64,000 nt of DNA from Acholoe squamosa (Eukaryota; Annelida; Polychaeta; Phyllodocida; Polynoidae), in NCBI GenBank assembly GCA_949317995.1, contig OX439040.1, positions 60,360,089-60,424,088 of the forward strand, given 5' to 3'. Every line of letters starts with the position of its first letter. Position 1 is the stretch's first letter. The position numbers and the translations under genes were made by a program. A model generated the notes under the pieces. That model saw only the letters and a list, made by a program, of their open reading frames with translations. It did no database searches and had not been told where the DNA came from. Shown here piece by piece: positions 33,429 to 44,771 of this stretch.

Positions 33429-35894
33429 ATAATCTGTAATGTATATAGACCACCATCTGGAAACTTGACAAATTTTTGTAATATTATTCAAGCATTATTT
33501 TTACAGATTGAAAATCCAGATTCCTATGAGATTTATGTACTTGGTGACTTTAATATAAATATAATAGGTAATACAAGAGAAAAAAGACAATTGTACGAAA
33601 CTTTTGATAATTTTCATCTAACCCAATTAGTAAATCAAGTAACAACTTCTTCAGGCTCCAACTCATGTATCGACTTAATTTTCACAAACTGTACTGGAAT
33701 TATTTCGTCTGGTCCCCTCAATATTCACCTATCTGATCATCTTCCTGTACATATATTAAAAGGAAACCAATATGTTAAGCAAGGTTTCAGGAGTTTCTTG
33801 GGAAGATCGTATAGAAACTTTAATAAGGAAAAATATATACTTGACCTGACAAACTGTAACTGGGCTTACTTTGATAATAGCACCGATCCTACAGAATGCT
33901 GGGATATCCTGGTTAATTATATGAAATATATGCTAGATATCCAATATCCAGTAAAGAAATTTAAGATAAAAGATAAATCAAGTCCATGGATGACAAATGA
34001 ATTGTTAGAACGTATTAATGATAAAAATGTACTATTAAAAGAGGCTAGACGAAACTTGGATATTATATCATGGCACCAAGCCAGAGTATCTCGAAATATT
34101 GTAAACCGTGAGGTACAGCAAGCAAAAGAAGAATATTATAATAATCTATCTGAAGTCTATAAGAAAGATTCCAAAAAATTCTGGACTACTATGAAAGAAG
34201 TATTGCCTAATAACAAAGGAAAATCGAAAACAATTAACTTAGTAGATGATACTGGTCAAACTATTACTCTGGAAGACACGTCCACGTACATAAATAACTT
34301 TTTTGCAGATATAGGGCCTAGGCTTGCTAGACTTCATGATACAGAATTTTTATTCAAAGGACAAAGATGTGTAATGGATATGCCTGATATGTCGTTTACT
34401 GATGAAGAAATTATTAAATGTTTAGAAGATATAGATGTATCAAAATCATCCTCTATTGAATACTTACCTACTAATATTTTTAAGCTAGCTGTGATGAAAT
34501 TCTCTGATAAATTTATAAAAATTATAAATTTGATTACACAAACTGGTGTTATACCTGATAGCTGGAAAGTTGCCACGGTCACTCCTCTACCTAAAGGTGG
34601 AGATCCATCAAACGTATCTAATCTAAGACCCATCAGTGTATTACCTGTACCTGGTAAAATACTGGAACGTCTGATACATACCAAAATCAGCTCTCATTTG
34701 ACTTTACATAATATATTGTCTAAATTTCAAGGAGGATATCAAAAAAACAAATCGACTCTAGATACTATAACTAGTCTAGTGGATGATATACTAAAAAATC
34801 GGAACCAAAATAATATTACTTTGGCTGCATTTATTGATATAAAAAAAGCTTTTGATTCTGTTAATCATAATATCCTCTTGACTAAGCTGGAACAATACGG
34901 TATAAGAAATAGAAACCTTACGCTGATTGAAAACTACCTTTCTAGGAGACAGCAGTGCTCTGTGGCGAATCATGTAAGATCAGGGTATAAGAATTTAACA
35001 TGTGGGGTACCACAAGGGTCAATTTTGGGTCCTTTATTTTTCCTATTATATATTAATGACTGTATCTTAGAAGATGACACCCATAAAACAATGTTATATG
35101 CAGATGACTCAGTTTTATATGTATCAGGCAAAGACATAAATATCTTGCAAACCGAGCTAGAAAATGCTTTAAAAAATTTTTATTCTTGGTCTACAAGTAA
35201 TAAACTAACTATGAATGAAAACAAAACTAAAATTATGACCTTTGCCTCTTCAATAAAACTGAAAAATCTGAGAAAACCAAATATTATCATTAATAATAAA
35301 GCACTTATGAATGTATCTTCCTATAAGTATCTAGGAGTAACCCTAGACCCTGAATTGAAATTTAACATGTATCTACGCACAGTAATTAACAATGTAAGAT
35401 ATAAGTCGTTAATATTGTATAAAACTCGAAAATATATGTCTCATGAAGCAAGATTAAGAATGTACAAGATGCATATACTACCATTAATAGATTACTGTGA
35501 TATATTGTATAACGAGGCTAAAGCTGACTACCTGTTAGAACTACAACATTTACAAAGTAAATGCCTGAAAACTTGCTTTGATTATCATATATTAACACCT
35601 ACTCATACTGTACACAATAAGGCTAATTTACCTACGTTAACATCTAGGAGAGTCTATCATATCAAACTTGCGGCCCACAAGAGATCATGTAATAATGATT
35701 TTATAGAGACCAAGGTCAGAGAAACACGGTTAGCTGCTGCGCCTGTACTAAAATACCAAAAAATAAACTGTAAATCATATGAAACATCACCAGAAGTCAA
35801 ATGCGCTCAAACTTGGAATAGATTACCAATAGAAATTAGAAATATTAAAGACAGGGACAAATTTAAACTGGAGTGTAAAAAAGAATTGCAATAA

Positions 35895-36427
35895 GTTTAA
35901 TAAGCTCTAAAATATCAATCAATTATGCATTGTATAGTGTCTATACATGATTCTATATCCTCTGTAAAAATTATTGACTTTATAATCATGTGATATGTTT
36001 TTGGGGGAGGGCATTCGTCATTATAAAATTTTTAAAGTAGAGAATAATGCTGCTGTTCAAATATATAATGCTATTCTACCATCTGTGTATTCTATGAATG
36101 GTATATGTACTTTTTTTCATGGCTTGGCCGAGACAACATCCTATGGATGATGGTCAGTCATTAACTTGATAGCCACTAAGAATGTAGTTTTCCTTATATA
36201 TAATTATCAAATCTGTCAAATGGTTACGTGGTATTTATCATATTTCCTCACTAAATCGATAAAAATTATTTCAATTATTATACTCGAATGTAATTATCAA
36301 AGCTGTCAAACGGTTATGTGGTATTTATCATATATCTTATCAAAACAAGGAAATTTTTTCAATTTATGTACTCGAATGAAATGAATGATATCTTTGGCTA
36401 AATAAAGTTTAAATTGTTTCAAAAAAA
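35895..36427 (+). other. LINE 3' UTR with an internal direct repeat
   Basis: About 533 bases. The stretch 36196-36290 is repeated, diverged, at 36291-36380 (shared TAATTATCAAA, CTGTCAAA and GTGGTATTTATCATAT). AATAAA at 36401-36406 and nine A at 36421-36429 close the element (the last two A may belong to the target duplication). Confidence 0.7.
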
Positions 36428-39400
36428 AACTTACACCACCATCATTACCATAAAATAATCAATGAGCTCCATGACTTACACCTATGTCATGTTATTTTGT
36501 AAAGTATAAAGTAATGTGCTTCTTGCCAACCTGTTGTACTTCCTCAAGTCTCCTATTCTAATGCAGTGTGTACATATATATGTATATAGCTGTGGCTGAC
36601 ATCTTTGAAGACTTTGCAGTGCAAATACATGCTGATGTCCTCCAGTAAATGAGAAAACAAACAAAAGATATTTTTTTTTAATGGACACAATGTCTGCAAA
36701 CCCTTACTTTCCACCAAATCACTTAGACATCTAAACTCAAAAATTCATAAACATCTAAACATAAAATTTCATCCATATCTAAACACAAATTTTGAACCTA
36801 AACACCTAGGTTTCTAAACACTTGAGCTAAGCACATTGTTTGGCTAAACATGTTTAGGAAATTAATATGATTACAAAAATGTTGCAAGAACATGTTTAGA
36901 ATTGTGTTTAGGATCTAAACAGCATTTTTGCAGTGTAAGTAATCATGTGGGATGTAATACGGTTGGTTATATTAGCCATTCAGAGACTCAAAACCTGCTG
37001 ACAGGCCTTGCCAAAAGGGAAACATGAACCCCCTAAAATGAACTTTATCTTTATACTTTTATATTTTTTATCAACTGAGACAGAAAATGGAGTTTTACAC
37101 ATCAAAACGTGCATGTTTCGTCTGTAACAAATATAGGAGTATTGGGTGAATACGAGAGGAAACTTTTGGCAAGACCCTCCTGTTATCTTGCTTTTATGTC
37201 CGCTGGGTATTCTGAATTCTATATATTGTACAAATCTCCGTCGCCTGCCCCTCCCATTTTACCCACTTTATTTCATGCTTTGCTTGCTGCATTCGTTTGT
37301 TGTGCCATTAAGTTTATACATGTACATTCATCTGTCTTTCTACCTTTCTCCCCATTCAATATAATCATGGAAATGAAATAATTTCCCTCTGCATTTAACT
37401 ATTCTAGGATGACACATTAATACCTAAAGGTCTCATGCACCATTGTTGTTTGATACACCAGGTGGCCATTTCTAAACAACTGCACCTTCCAAGTAATACT
37501 ATATTCCCATAGGAATAGCATTGGGTTTTCAAGTTGTAGGGCTAATCAAACTTTTAGGAGTAGGTCATTATGATAGGCTACCTGGTAATTTGTTTGCATT
37601 CAACATCATGCTGAAACAAAATCATCACACTGACCATGCTCAAGCAGCAAGACCCATAATACAGGAAGCAGCAAGCTTAATGTCTTGCCTGGCTAGCACC
37701 CTTATTTTTAATTCATGACATTATGTCATAATGGCACGACTATAGACAAAAAGGACATCAACCGTCATGTCAAGCACGCAGTTATGTCAGCAAGTTTTGG
37801 CAGCTAGCTCCCTTTTCACACTAAGTAGCCATTTACAAAACATTAACGCTGGCAGTTAGCAACACCTTACAACCTGCCTGTATGGAACACATGGGGCCTG
37901 AACATTGTGCCAATATCCAAGCCTCTGCATGCTTTAAGGTCTGTTAGTCCACAGGCTTTAAATAAGGAATTGGCAGGAAAATCTATTTATAGGTGCTCTA
38001 CAGATACCTCTTTCCATCCAGTGGCATCTTCTATTTTCAAACACATTTGTATATAAACTGAAGCACAAATTGTGCCTTGCCCTGCTACATTAGATAAGGT
38101 ACTGAGGAAAGCTAATCCCTAGAACTATAATGCATACAGTAACTAGAATACTCCTTCATGCCAACATTGAATGTTGATTATTCATATTCAACACAACCAG
38201 CCTGGTGAATTTAAAGTTCAAAATAAATGCATAGTGCTCCACACCTGTATATTGTATTGTAAATTAATTTTGTGGGAACACAGACAGGAATTTCCCAGAG
38301 GTCATTCTCTATCAAATAATATTGTTTTATCCTGATAGTATACATGCATTCTCATGCCTTCTTCAAAGATATTGGTATAAAATGACATTAGCCTAGACAT
38401 AGCCTGACTCTTAATTTATGAATGTTTTTTTTTCTTGGGAAAAAGTTTAAAAGAAAGATAGTGCAGACAATGGAGGATAAAGATGATGCATTTATAAAAA
38501 AAAAAAAGATGAGGAATTCTGCCCTTGAAGTTACTATATGCTTCAGACATGTTTGTACATAGAAGAAATACCATTGTCACTTGCATCTTATAACTGAGTT
38601 TCTAATGAATTCTGTTCCACTAGTACCTATTAGTAAGACATTAAATAATTATTCCAGTCTGAGGTCCTAATTGCTGATATGGATATTATCTTCCCAGATA
38701 TCAAATTGATGTACAATTGCATTTCATATGGATGCTTAACTATGGATTTGTTAGAATTTGAGGCTGGTATCATTGTCCCAATCACAATACCAGGAGTTGT
38801 CTTTTCATTGATGATATTATCATTCTTAGTCACTGGGAATGTATAACTATGATGAGTCAGTATGAAGCGTGTAGCACTGGCAAGTCAGGCCTACTGGGTT
38901 AGCCCCGAGTAGGCTCACAATAGGATTGTATGTGACGTTCTTGTTTTTAGTTATATTGACTAAGTGCTTCAATTACCGCTTTGCCAAAAGACCTGTATTC
39001 CTTTGGTATGTCCATGCATTAGGGCCATCATTCTATTCTGACATTTTAAAATTGGACCCTATACTGAAGGTCACACATCATATTATGCCTACCCCTTATA
39101 GAGACCAACATGGATTCCACAGACACTGGAGCACCCTTTGCCACATTGAGCAGTAGATGTGCAGGCTTTTCTGAGGACATGATAGGAAGTAGTGGTTTAT
39201 GTGTCCTCTAGTGCATCTTTTACATCCCTGCTCTCCTGCTGCTGCAGCACTTCTCTTATTTAATGCCAAGACCGAAGTTCCAGTCTATATGACCAGTTAC
39301 ATTATTCTTAGAATTTAATACCTTAAGGACCAGTTAATGGTTCGACGAGAGCAGACAGCTACTATCAAGTTATTTCAACCATTAGAGTTGGACATTACTA

Positions 39401-39831
39401 AATCTCAGGCTACTGAGTCACAGGATGTTATCAAATGTCATCCTTGTAGATGTACATTGCCAAATGTATGTATGGTGATCCATGGGTTGGTACATCGGGA
39501 TCCAAATGAAGCCTTAAGGCCTGAGTTCTTTGGATAGGAAATAATGACGCAAAAGCATTATGTTAACACTTTATACAGCGATTCAGTATCAAAATAGAGA
39601 TACACCAGTGCAGTAGGGACTGCACCAGACGCACTCAGGAGGTGAGGACAGATGATATGGCATATGGCCAAAGCAGTTCATGTCTGAACGATGAGGGAAT
39701 GCAATATCACTCCAGTAATATCTATATAAACATCTCAACATCTTTTACCTCATCTTACATCGACATTTCTATATTTTATCATTCAACCGATCTCCCTTCA
39801 CAATCCAAATCTGCATTAACTTTATTTAGAT

Positions 39832-39895
39832 CCTAAACACAATTCTAAACATTTTCTTGCAACGTTTTTGTAATCACATTAATTTCCTAAACGTT
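39832..39895 (-). mobile_element. TTTAG-motif element fragment
   Basis: GATCCTAAACACAATTCTAA and the following CTTGCAACGTTTTTGTAATC match the inner-left region of copy b. Neither terminus is present. Confidence 0.75.
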
Positions 39896-40003
39896 ATTAT
39901 TCAAGTTATTATTCATGTTATTTTCATCTAAATCAGATAAATAGAATCAAATTTACCAGAATGACTCCCCGTGCGCACTGTTTACATGGCCATCTTGGAC
40001 CTA

Positions 40004-40076
40004 TGACGTCATCAAATGGTCACATGACCTCGGCGTGTGATATTTGCGCGGGTTATCGCACGGGGGGTGTGCGATA
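40004..40076. promoter_or_regulatory. CRE palindrome and GC-rich hairpin
   Basis: TGACGTCA, a perfect CRE/ATF site, at 40004-40011 follows a YY1-like GCCATCTTGG. It is followed by the hairpin TATCGCAC/GTGCGATA (40054-40061 and 40069-40076, 7-base loop of mainly G). The cluster stands out in AT-rich DNA, but no gene starts nearby, and it may be the end of an unrecognised element. Confidence 0.35.
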
Positions 40077-43000
40077 CGGCCCTCGACTGCTAGAGCTATG
40101 GGCTGTCAGTATCACGGGCATATCAACATGAAATAACACTGAATTCCCCACAAAAAATTGATATTGATCCAAGCCATTTTTTGGTATATTTTTCAGTGTT
40201 TTACTCATACACTGCTCCCTGGTGGTCAAATGCAGAACTAAAAATCTCCCCTGGATGCATGTTTTGTCCAGATATTTTGTGCCAGCGCTCTTAAGAGGCC
40301 ACTACTTAGTAGATACAATTGATAGACTAGATATGGAAATACTTTAATTTCTGAACTGGAACTGAAAATTGATTTAAAATTTTAAAATGAATATAAGTAT
40401 TATATGTTTTTGCTATTACAGACAGTCTGATAATCTCTGTGATCTTAGTTCTATTGCTTATAAGCAGAAATGACAAATAATGCATAGAACCATCCAATAT
40501 TTTTTTTTGTTCCAGCTTTACCACACTATTTTAATGATTTTACGTGGCAGCTGAACCTTTATTTCCTCAATTAAATCTTTGCACAATATATTCCTGGAGT
40601 TTACATACAATATATAATTTGTCATGCAGATAAACTTCACATAATATAGGATAGTAGGAGAAGGAGGTTGGTAGGATACAGATAAAAGTGTGCACTGCTG
40701 ATGCCGTCCAGACAGTGAGAAAGTAGATTATTTGGATGAGTTAAGGTAAAGTAGAGATGTGATGATAATGGTAGTTATTTTCCCGGCGGTGTGGGTATTT
40801 TCTACATCTATGGGGCATTTGTAACTCTCTTTAGACAGGTGAGGTCAGCTAAAAGCAGAATGAAATATAAATTATGTTTGCGTTACTTCAATGTAGTTGT
40901 ATCTTTACCGGTGCATAGTGTATCACCAGAGTTGATGGGCGGCCTTAGGTCAATGATTACCCAGTAAAACAAAGACAGGAGCCCATTGACTCATGATGTA
41001 ATTCTTAGCTGTTAGCCAATTAAGGCTGGGGCGAGGTTATACTTGCTGTATATGGCTTTAAATTCTACGATAGCCTTCGCTTTCTGGGCTCTAGAATCTA
41101 TGTTGGCTGTGGCCATACAGAGACTGACAATATTGCTTGTCCTTAATTAGACAGCCCCTTATTTATACATGGCTCACTGACTATGGAGGTGCCCAGGGGC
41201 ATTACAGGAGAGCATGCAATATAATTATACATACCCCAGAACACTGCCATCTGGAGTAACATACAGTCTTATGGCCTCAGGGGTCTGCAGAATGATATTA
41301 AGGCTGTAACAAGTACTTGGATATGACTGTGTTCAGGTTGATGGTCGAAGACAAAAGACCACTGGCTTAAACCCTGTGTCTAAAGGGAGTTGGTGAGCTT
41401 TGGGGTGGAGGATGGCATTACATTTTTGGACCCCTCCTGATGCTCTACAATGAAGTACTACACAACTTGATGTTAGGTGGGTGGCGAAAAGAATTTTGAC
41501 TTCTCCTGAGGGGGTGGCGGAAAAGATTTTGGTACCTATCACGGGTGTGGTGTGGTTGAAAAAGATTTCAGGGGTCAAAACAAAAACTCACCAACTTCCC
41601 CCTGTTGTTAAAAGATGAATACTCCCTCCTAGTTGTGGGGGAGGCAGTCTTTCACATGACATGAAGCAATTAGCGGAGTCCTTCTATTGAGTTAAATATA
41701 TGCCCCTGTCTCAATAGATATGGTATTTGCATGGTAGGTCTCTGATGTAGATTATGGTTCTTATGAGTTGCTTTAACGTTACAATGACATTAGGGACACA
41801 GTTGATTTTACTTTTTCAGCTGCTCTGCTCAAAATCACAAGTGGTGCACAGTGATTAAATCATCATAAATAGGATATAGAGCAATCAAATTTTAATTGAT
41901 TTTCTGGCATCCTTCTAAACACTGTCCGTGGGTATAGGTTTTGTATGACCCAGTTGAAAGCTGGCTTGAAAACTCCCGTTTGATCCTACCATGATGAGTG
42001 ATATCACAAATCCTTTTTTGGTTGATGCTGAAGTTTTTCAACAGCAAATTATGAATCACACTTTAAATTCCTCCAGCCTTTTGTGCTTGTGACTACGGCC
42101 TGTCATATTTCATCTTTCAACTGTATGACTTTCTTGAGTAGAATACTAAGTGCCAACTCCTTTTTCACAGGAGAAATTAATGATACAATCCATTCCAAAT
42201 GTATTTTCAGAATTACAGTGCCAGAGTCACCAAAACAGTTACATTTATGTGGTAATATTGCAACAGGGCGTACAACATTCCCTTAAATCCTACTATGGGA
42301 TTAGGAGCTTGGGAAACCTTGGGTTATGTTGGGTAAAATGCAATCATCTCCGCCTTCAGGGCCTCTAGATCAATATAGGTTCATTTTGAATATGCCCTCT
42401 GTTTGGGTAAATGTTACTCCCATTGCTGCAAACAACAGACATGTAGACTAATCAAAGGCAGGCCATTTATAGGCCCATATAAAGCTCTTACAATGGTCCA
42501 AAGCAGAGACTTGGCCCTTTAGTGTAGGTTGAATTCCTGCGATACCAATGGTTTTCTTTAGACATTTAAAGGGATAGAATATTCTTACCATACCCAAATA
42601 TTGGACAGGTAAAAATGGAAGGGTGATACATTTTTGTAAAGGTAAATATATAATGATATTGCTAAAGCAGACCTTTAGAAGCAGAGCATCACCTCCTCTC
42701 CCACATGCTAACTGCAGACACATTGAAAGAGAGAGAGCAAGTATTCTTATAATGAGGAACTCACATGAATTAAACTTGTCAGGCAAGAAAGGCATCAGAG
42801 AGTCCTATTAACAAAGTAGCAAAAAATGAATATCGACCCATTCAAAGAAGATATCACGATTTGATGGCCCATGGGCTAAGGCTTATTTATGAGACATCAG
42901 TTGAAAGACGAGCCATATTCTTTATTCTGTTAACTTTATTCTGTCTTTCTTTATTGTGGTTTTGGGATATCTCTTGAGATTGGAGTTCATATCAAATAAA

Positions 43001-44693
43001 GGTTAAATCCCAAGAATCATGAAAGACCAGATCATCCAGGTCCGGAGAGCATGGAAAGGTCACATCAAGTTTTATTTTAGACACTGAAAAGTAAAAGTCT
43101 ATCCAATTCAGGTAAGCAAGGCTTTTTCAACTGCTTATATTGCTTCTTCCATTTAGCAATATTTCATTTAGTCTTTTCACGGTGCGCATGCAATAGCGAC
43201 ATTCCTATGATTTTCTGTATGTTGAAATTATCACACTTGAAGGAAGCTTATAACAGTACAATTATTTTCTCGAATGCACAATGATGGCCTCTATTCATGG
43301 TACCTGTGTAAGTGGTGCTTGTCATTGTTACTTTAAGTTAATCCAGTTTAGCGTTGTGCCCAGTAGAGCAGACATAATGCAGAGTTGTATGCACTGGTCC
43401 ACACAGACAGGCTCCTCTTGCTAGATCTAACTCTCCAACTTGGACTCTATAATCGTCTTCTATTCAAATGTATATCTATTATTATATCTTATGTGTTCTC
43501 TATATTGATAAGTCCTTATCTCACCAAGTACTATTGTATTGATATTGCATTAACTCTTTGAAAAACATACAAAAGGTATTCTTTATCGAAGTATCAACTT
43601 TAAGTTGTGTAGAAAATGAATATAGACCCCGTCTTCATGAAGGTCCAGTTTTAAAATATCTATCTGATTATTAATACAGCAACATATCCATGCTTCATTG
43701 AAGTCTATACAGCACAGATGTTTAATGCTTTACCAGCAGAAGATAGAGTTATTGAAAAATAATCAGATTTTAAAAAGAAAAAACGGCCCTTGAGGATACC
43801 ATCCCAAATAATTTGATAAATCACTAGGATCTAAACATTAGGTCTATAAAGTGCATCAATGTAATATCCCAAAGGTCTAAACTGCTAAATGCAAACTCTC
43901 TGAAACTTTATTTCATATCCTTGTCTTACAGGTGAGCAAATCCTAGTTATATTATTCTACTGGTTGGGACTGGTGATGTATGACCTTTCCTCTTTCATTA
44001 AGCTGTAGAGCTTCTCTATACTAATCTCTCCTACTCCATTTCATCCTATGTTGCTCTTTGGCTTCAAGACAGTTGATATAATCCACCCTTCTCTGCCATA
44101 TGCCCCCTATGATATTAGGACCCTGGCTCATGTTATGCCTTTCTATTTCAACAATGACTGTCATGTTATTAAAAAAGGGAGAGAATGAAGCATGCAGTCA
44201 CTAGAGCATCTCAAACCTGCTAGATGGTGTCTGGAACCATACAAACACATCTGGTCTGAGCTGGGCCCAACTGCAGGACCACCTGCTCAAAGCCCTTTCA
44301 ATTTCATATTGCTGTGTCCACGACTGACTCCAGGGTCAGAGGTTGTAGCTCAATGGAGGGTGTTGCACATATGGGAAAAAGTAGTTTTGCCTTAGTAATG
44401 CCTGACCTGCAGAGGTCACTTAGTCTTCAATTCTGACTTTTTCTCTATTGCGCAGAGGTGCTCATGTCAACCAGGTACAAGTACCTGTCAATGAAAATGA
44501 TAGCTACTCAAAACAAGAGCATGACTTTTTAACATGAGACGGTACCTACTTAGTGCTCTCTTTAGCCTATCGGCTTATATGCAACAGCCTCCCTGTCTGA
44601 CCTTTGGGAAATGGGAAGCTCATGGTACTGCAACCAGAGCGAGGGCATAATAGACAGACTGGTATTTGACTCCATTTTAGAAGCAGCTACTAC

Positions 44694-44771
44694 ATATGTG
44701 GATCAACACGGTAAAAGGTATGCCCACGCACCCCCTCGCGGGCGTACCTTTTACCGTGTTGATCCACATAT
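44694..44771. repeat. 78-bp hairpin insertion specific to block B
   Basis: The arms 44694-44725 and 44740-44771 (32 bases, one mismatch; left arm begins ATATGTGGATCAACACGG) enclose a 14-base GC-rich loop. Block A near 25560-25585 reads CTGCTTGTACTTAAATGGATATCC with no hairpin, so this arrived after the duplication. No terminal signature of a known transposon is seen. Confidence 0.85.

Larger units (their letters stand above)
30711..35894 (+). pseudogene. LINE ORF2: APE-type endonuclease and reverse transcriptase, split by a DNA transposon
   Basis: The first part (30711-31077, 122 codons) has the start of an APE-like endonuclease: HLNTRS with Asn21 and FSETW with Glu48. A 2351-base transposon interrupts it. 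The second part (33433-35894) resumes in phase with VYRPPSGN, LGDFN (Asp codon at 33546) and SDH (33732-33740), then the reverse transcriptase: LRPISVLP, FIDIKKAFDSV, GVPQGSILGP and YADD (35097-35108), followed by a connection/C-terminal region. The total, leaving out the insert and one duplicated ATAA, is 942 codons with no other break. A frame opening at the TTG at 33465 exists but lacks half the endonuclease. As it stands, this locus cannot make a functional ORF2. Confidence 0.93.
28881..36427 (+). mobile_element. Full-length LINE (non-LTR retrotransposon), interrupted once
   Basis: About 5.2 kb without its insert: 139-base 5' UTR, ORF1 (29020-30387), 323-base spacer, ORF2 (starts 30711, ends 35894), and a 3' UTR with AATAAA at 36401-36406 ending in a run of A. 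It lies in the sense direction inside a TTTAG element, with AACTT on both sides (28876-28880 and 36428-36432). The domain order of ORF2 (endonuclease, reverse transcriptase, no RNase H) and an L1-type ORF1 core point to the CR1/L2/jockey-like group; I cannot name the clade. Both frames are free of chance stops, so the copy is young. Confidence 0.92.
28490..36935 (+). mobile_element. TTTAG-motif element, copy c, split by a LINE
   Basis: Left part 28490-28880, right part 36433-36935; together about 894 bases, matching copies a and b end to end. TA flanks it at 28488-28489 and 36936-36937. The block B site near 47578 (TTTACTGAGTAGTTGTG) has no element and aligns with TTACTA, element, TAAGTAATCATG. 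Everything between the halves is the LINE and its own passenger. Orientation is that of copy a. Confidence 0.85.
24590..43700. repeat. Large tandem segmental duplication, block A
   Basis: Ordered same-strand similarity to block B (43840-62560). Anchors: 24600-25950 to 43868-45110; 26850-27010 to 46265-46620; 27600-28480 to 46730-47570; 36940-37120 to 47585-47690; 37570-38000 to 49265-49690; 38160-38900 to 50700-51600; 39385-39640 to 56240-56690; 40300-43560 to 59600-62520. Block A carries the TTTAG/LINE nest (28490-36935) and small insertions at 27015-27538 that B lacks. No conserved protein domain emerged from comparing the copies, so the duplicated unit looks non-coding. Ends are approximate. 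Confidence 0.8.
36938..43700. other. Rest of block A, no gene recognised
   Basis: Short open frames only. The conserved minus-strand peptide at about 38700-38800 (PGIVIGTMIPASNSNKSIV) has a counterpart at 51410-51500, but similarity extends over the flanking non-coding DNA as well, so it is not evidence of a gene. A 64-base fragment of the TTTAG element lies at 39832-39895. A GC-rich patch is at 39970-40090. Confidence 0.45.

Noticed and set aside
33465-35894. Stand-alone reverse transcriptase gene starting at 33465
   Set aside because: The apparent start is a TTG inside the endonuclease coding sequence; the frame extends upstream to the transposon junction and belongs to LINE ORF2.
38630-38833. 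Minus-strand peptide conserved with 51277-51504
   Set aside because: The similarity extends across flanking non-coding DNA as part of the A/B duplication, and the copies contain independent changes without an obvious coding bias.
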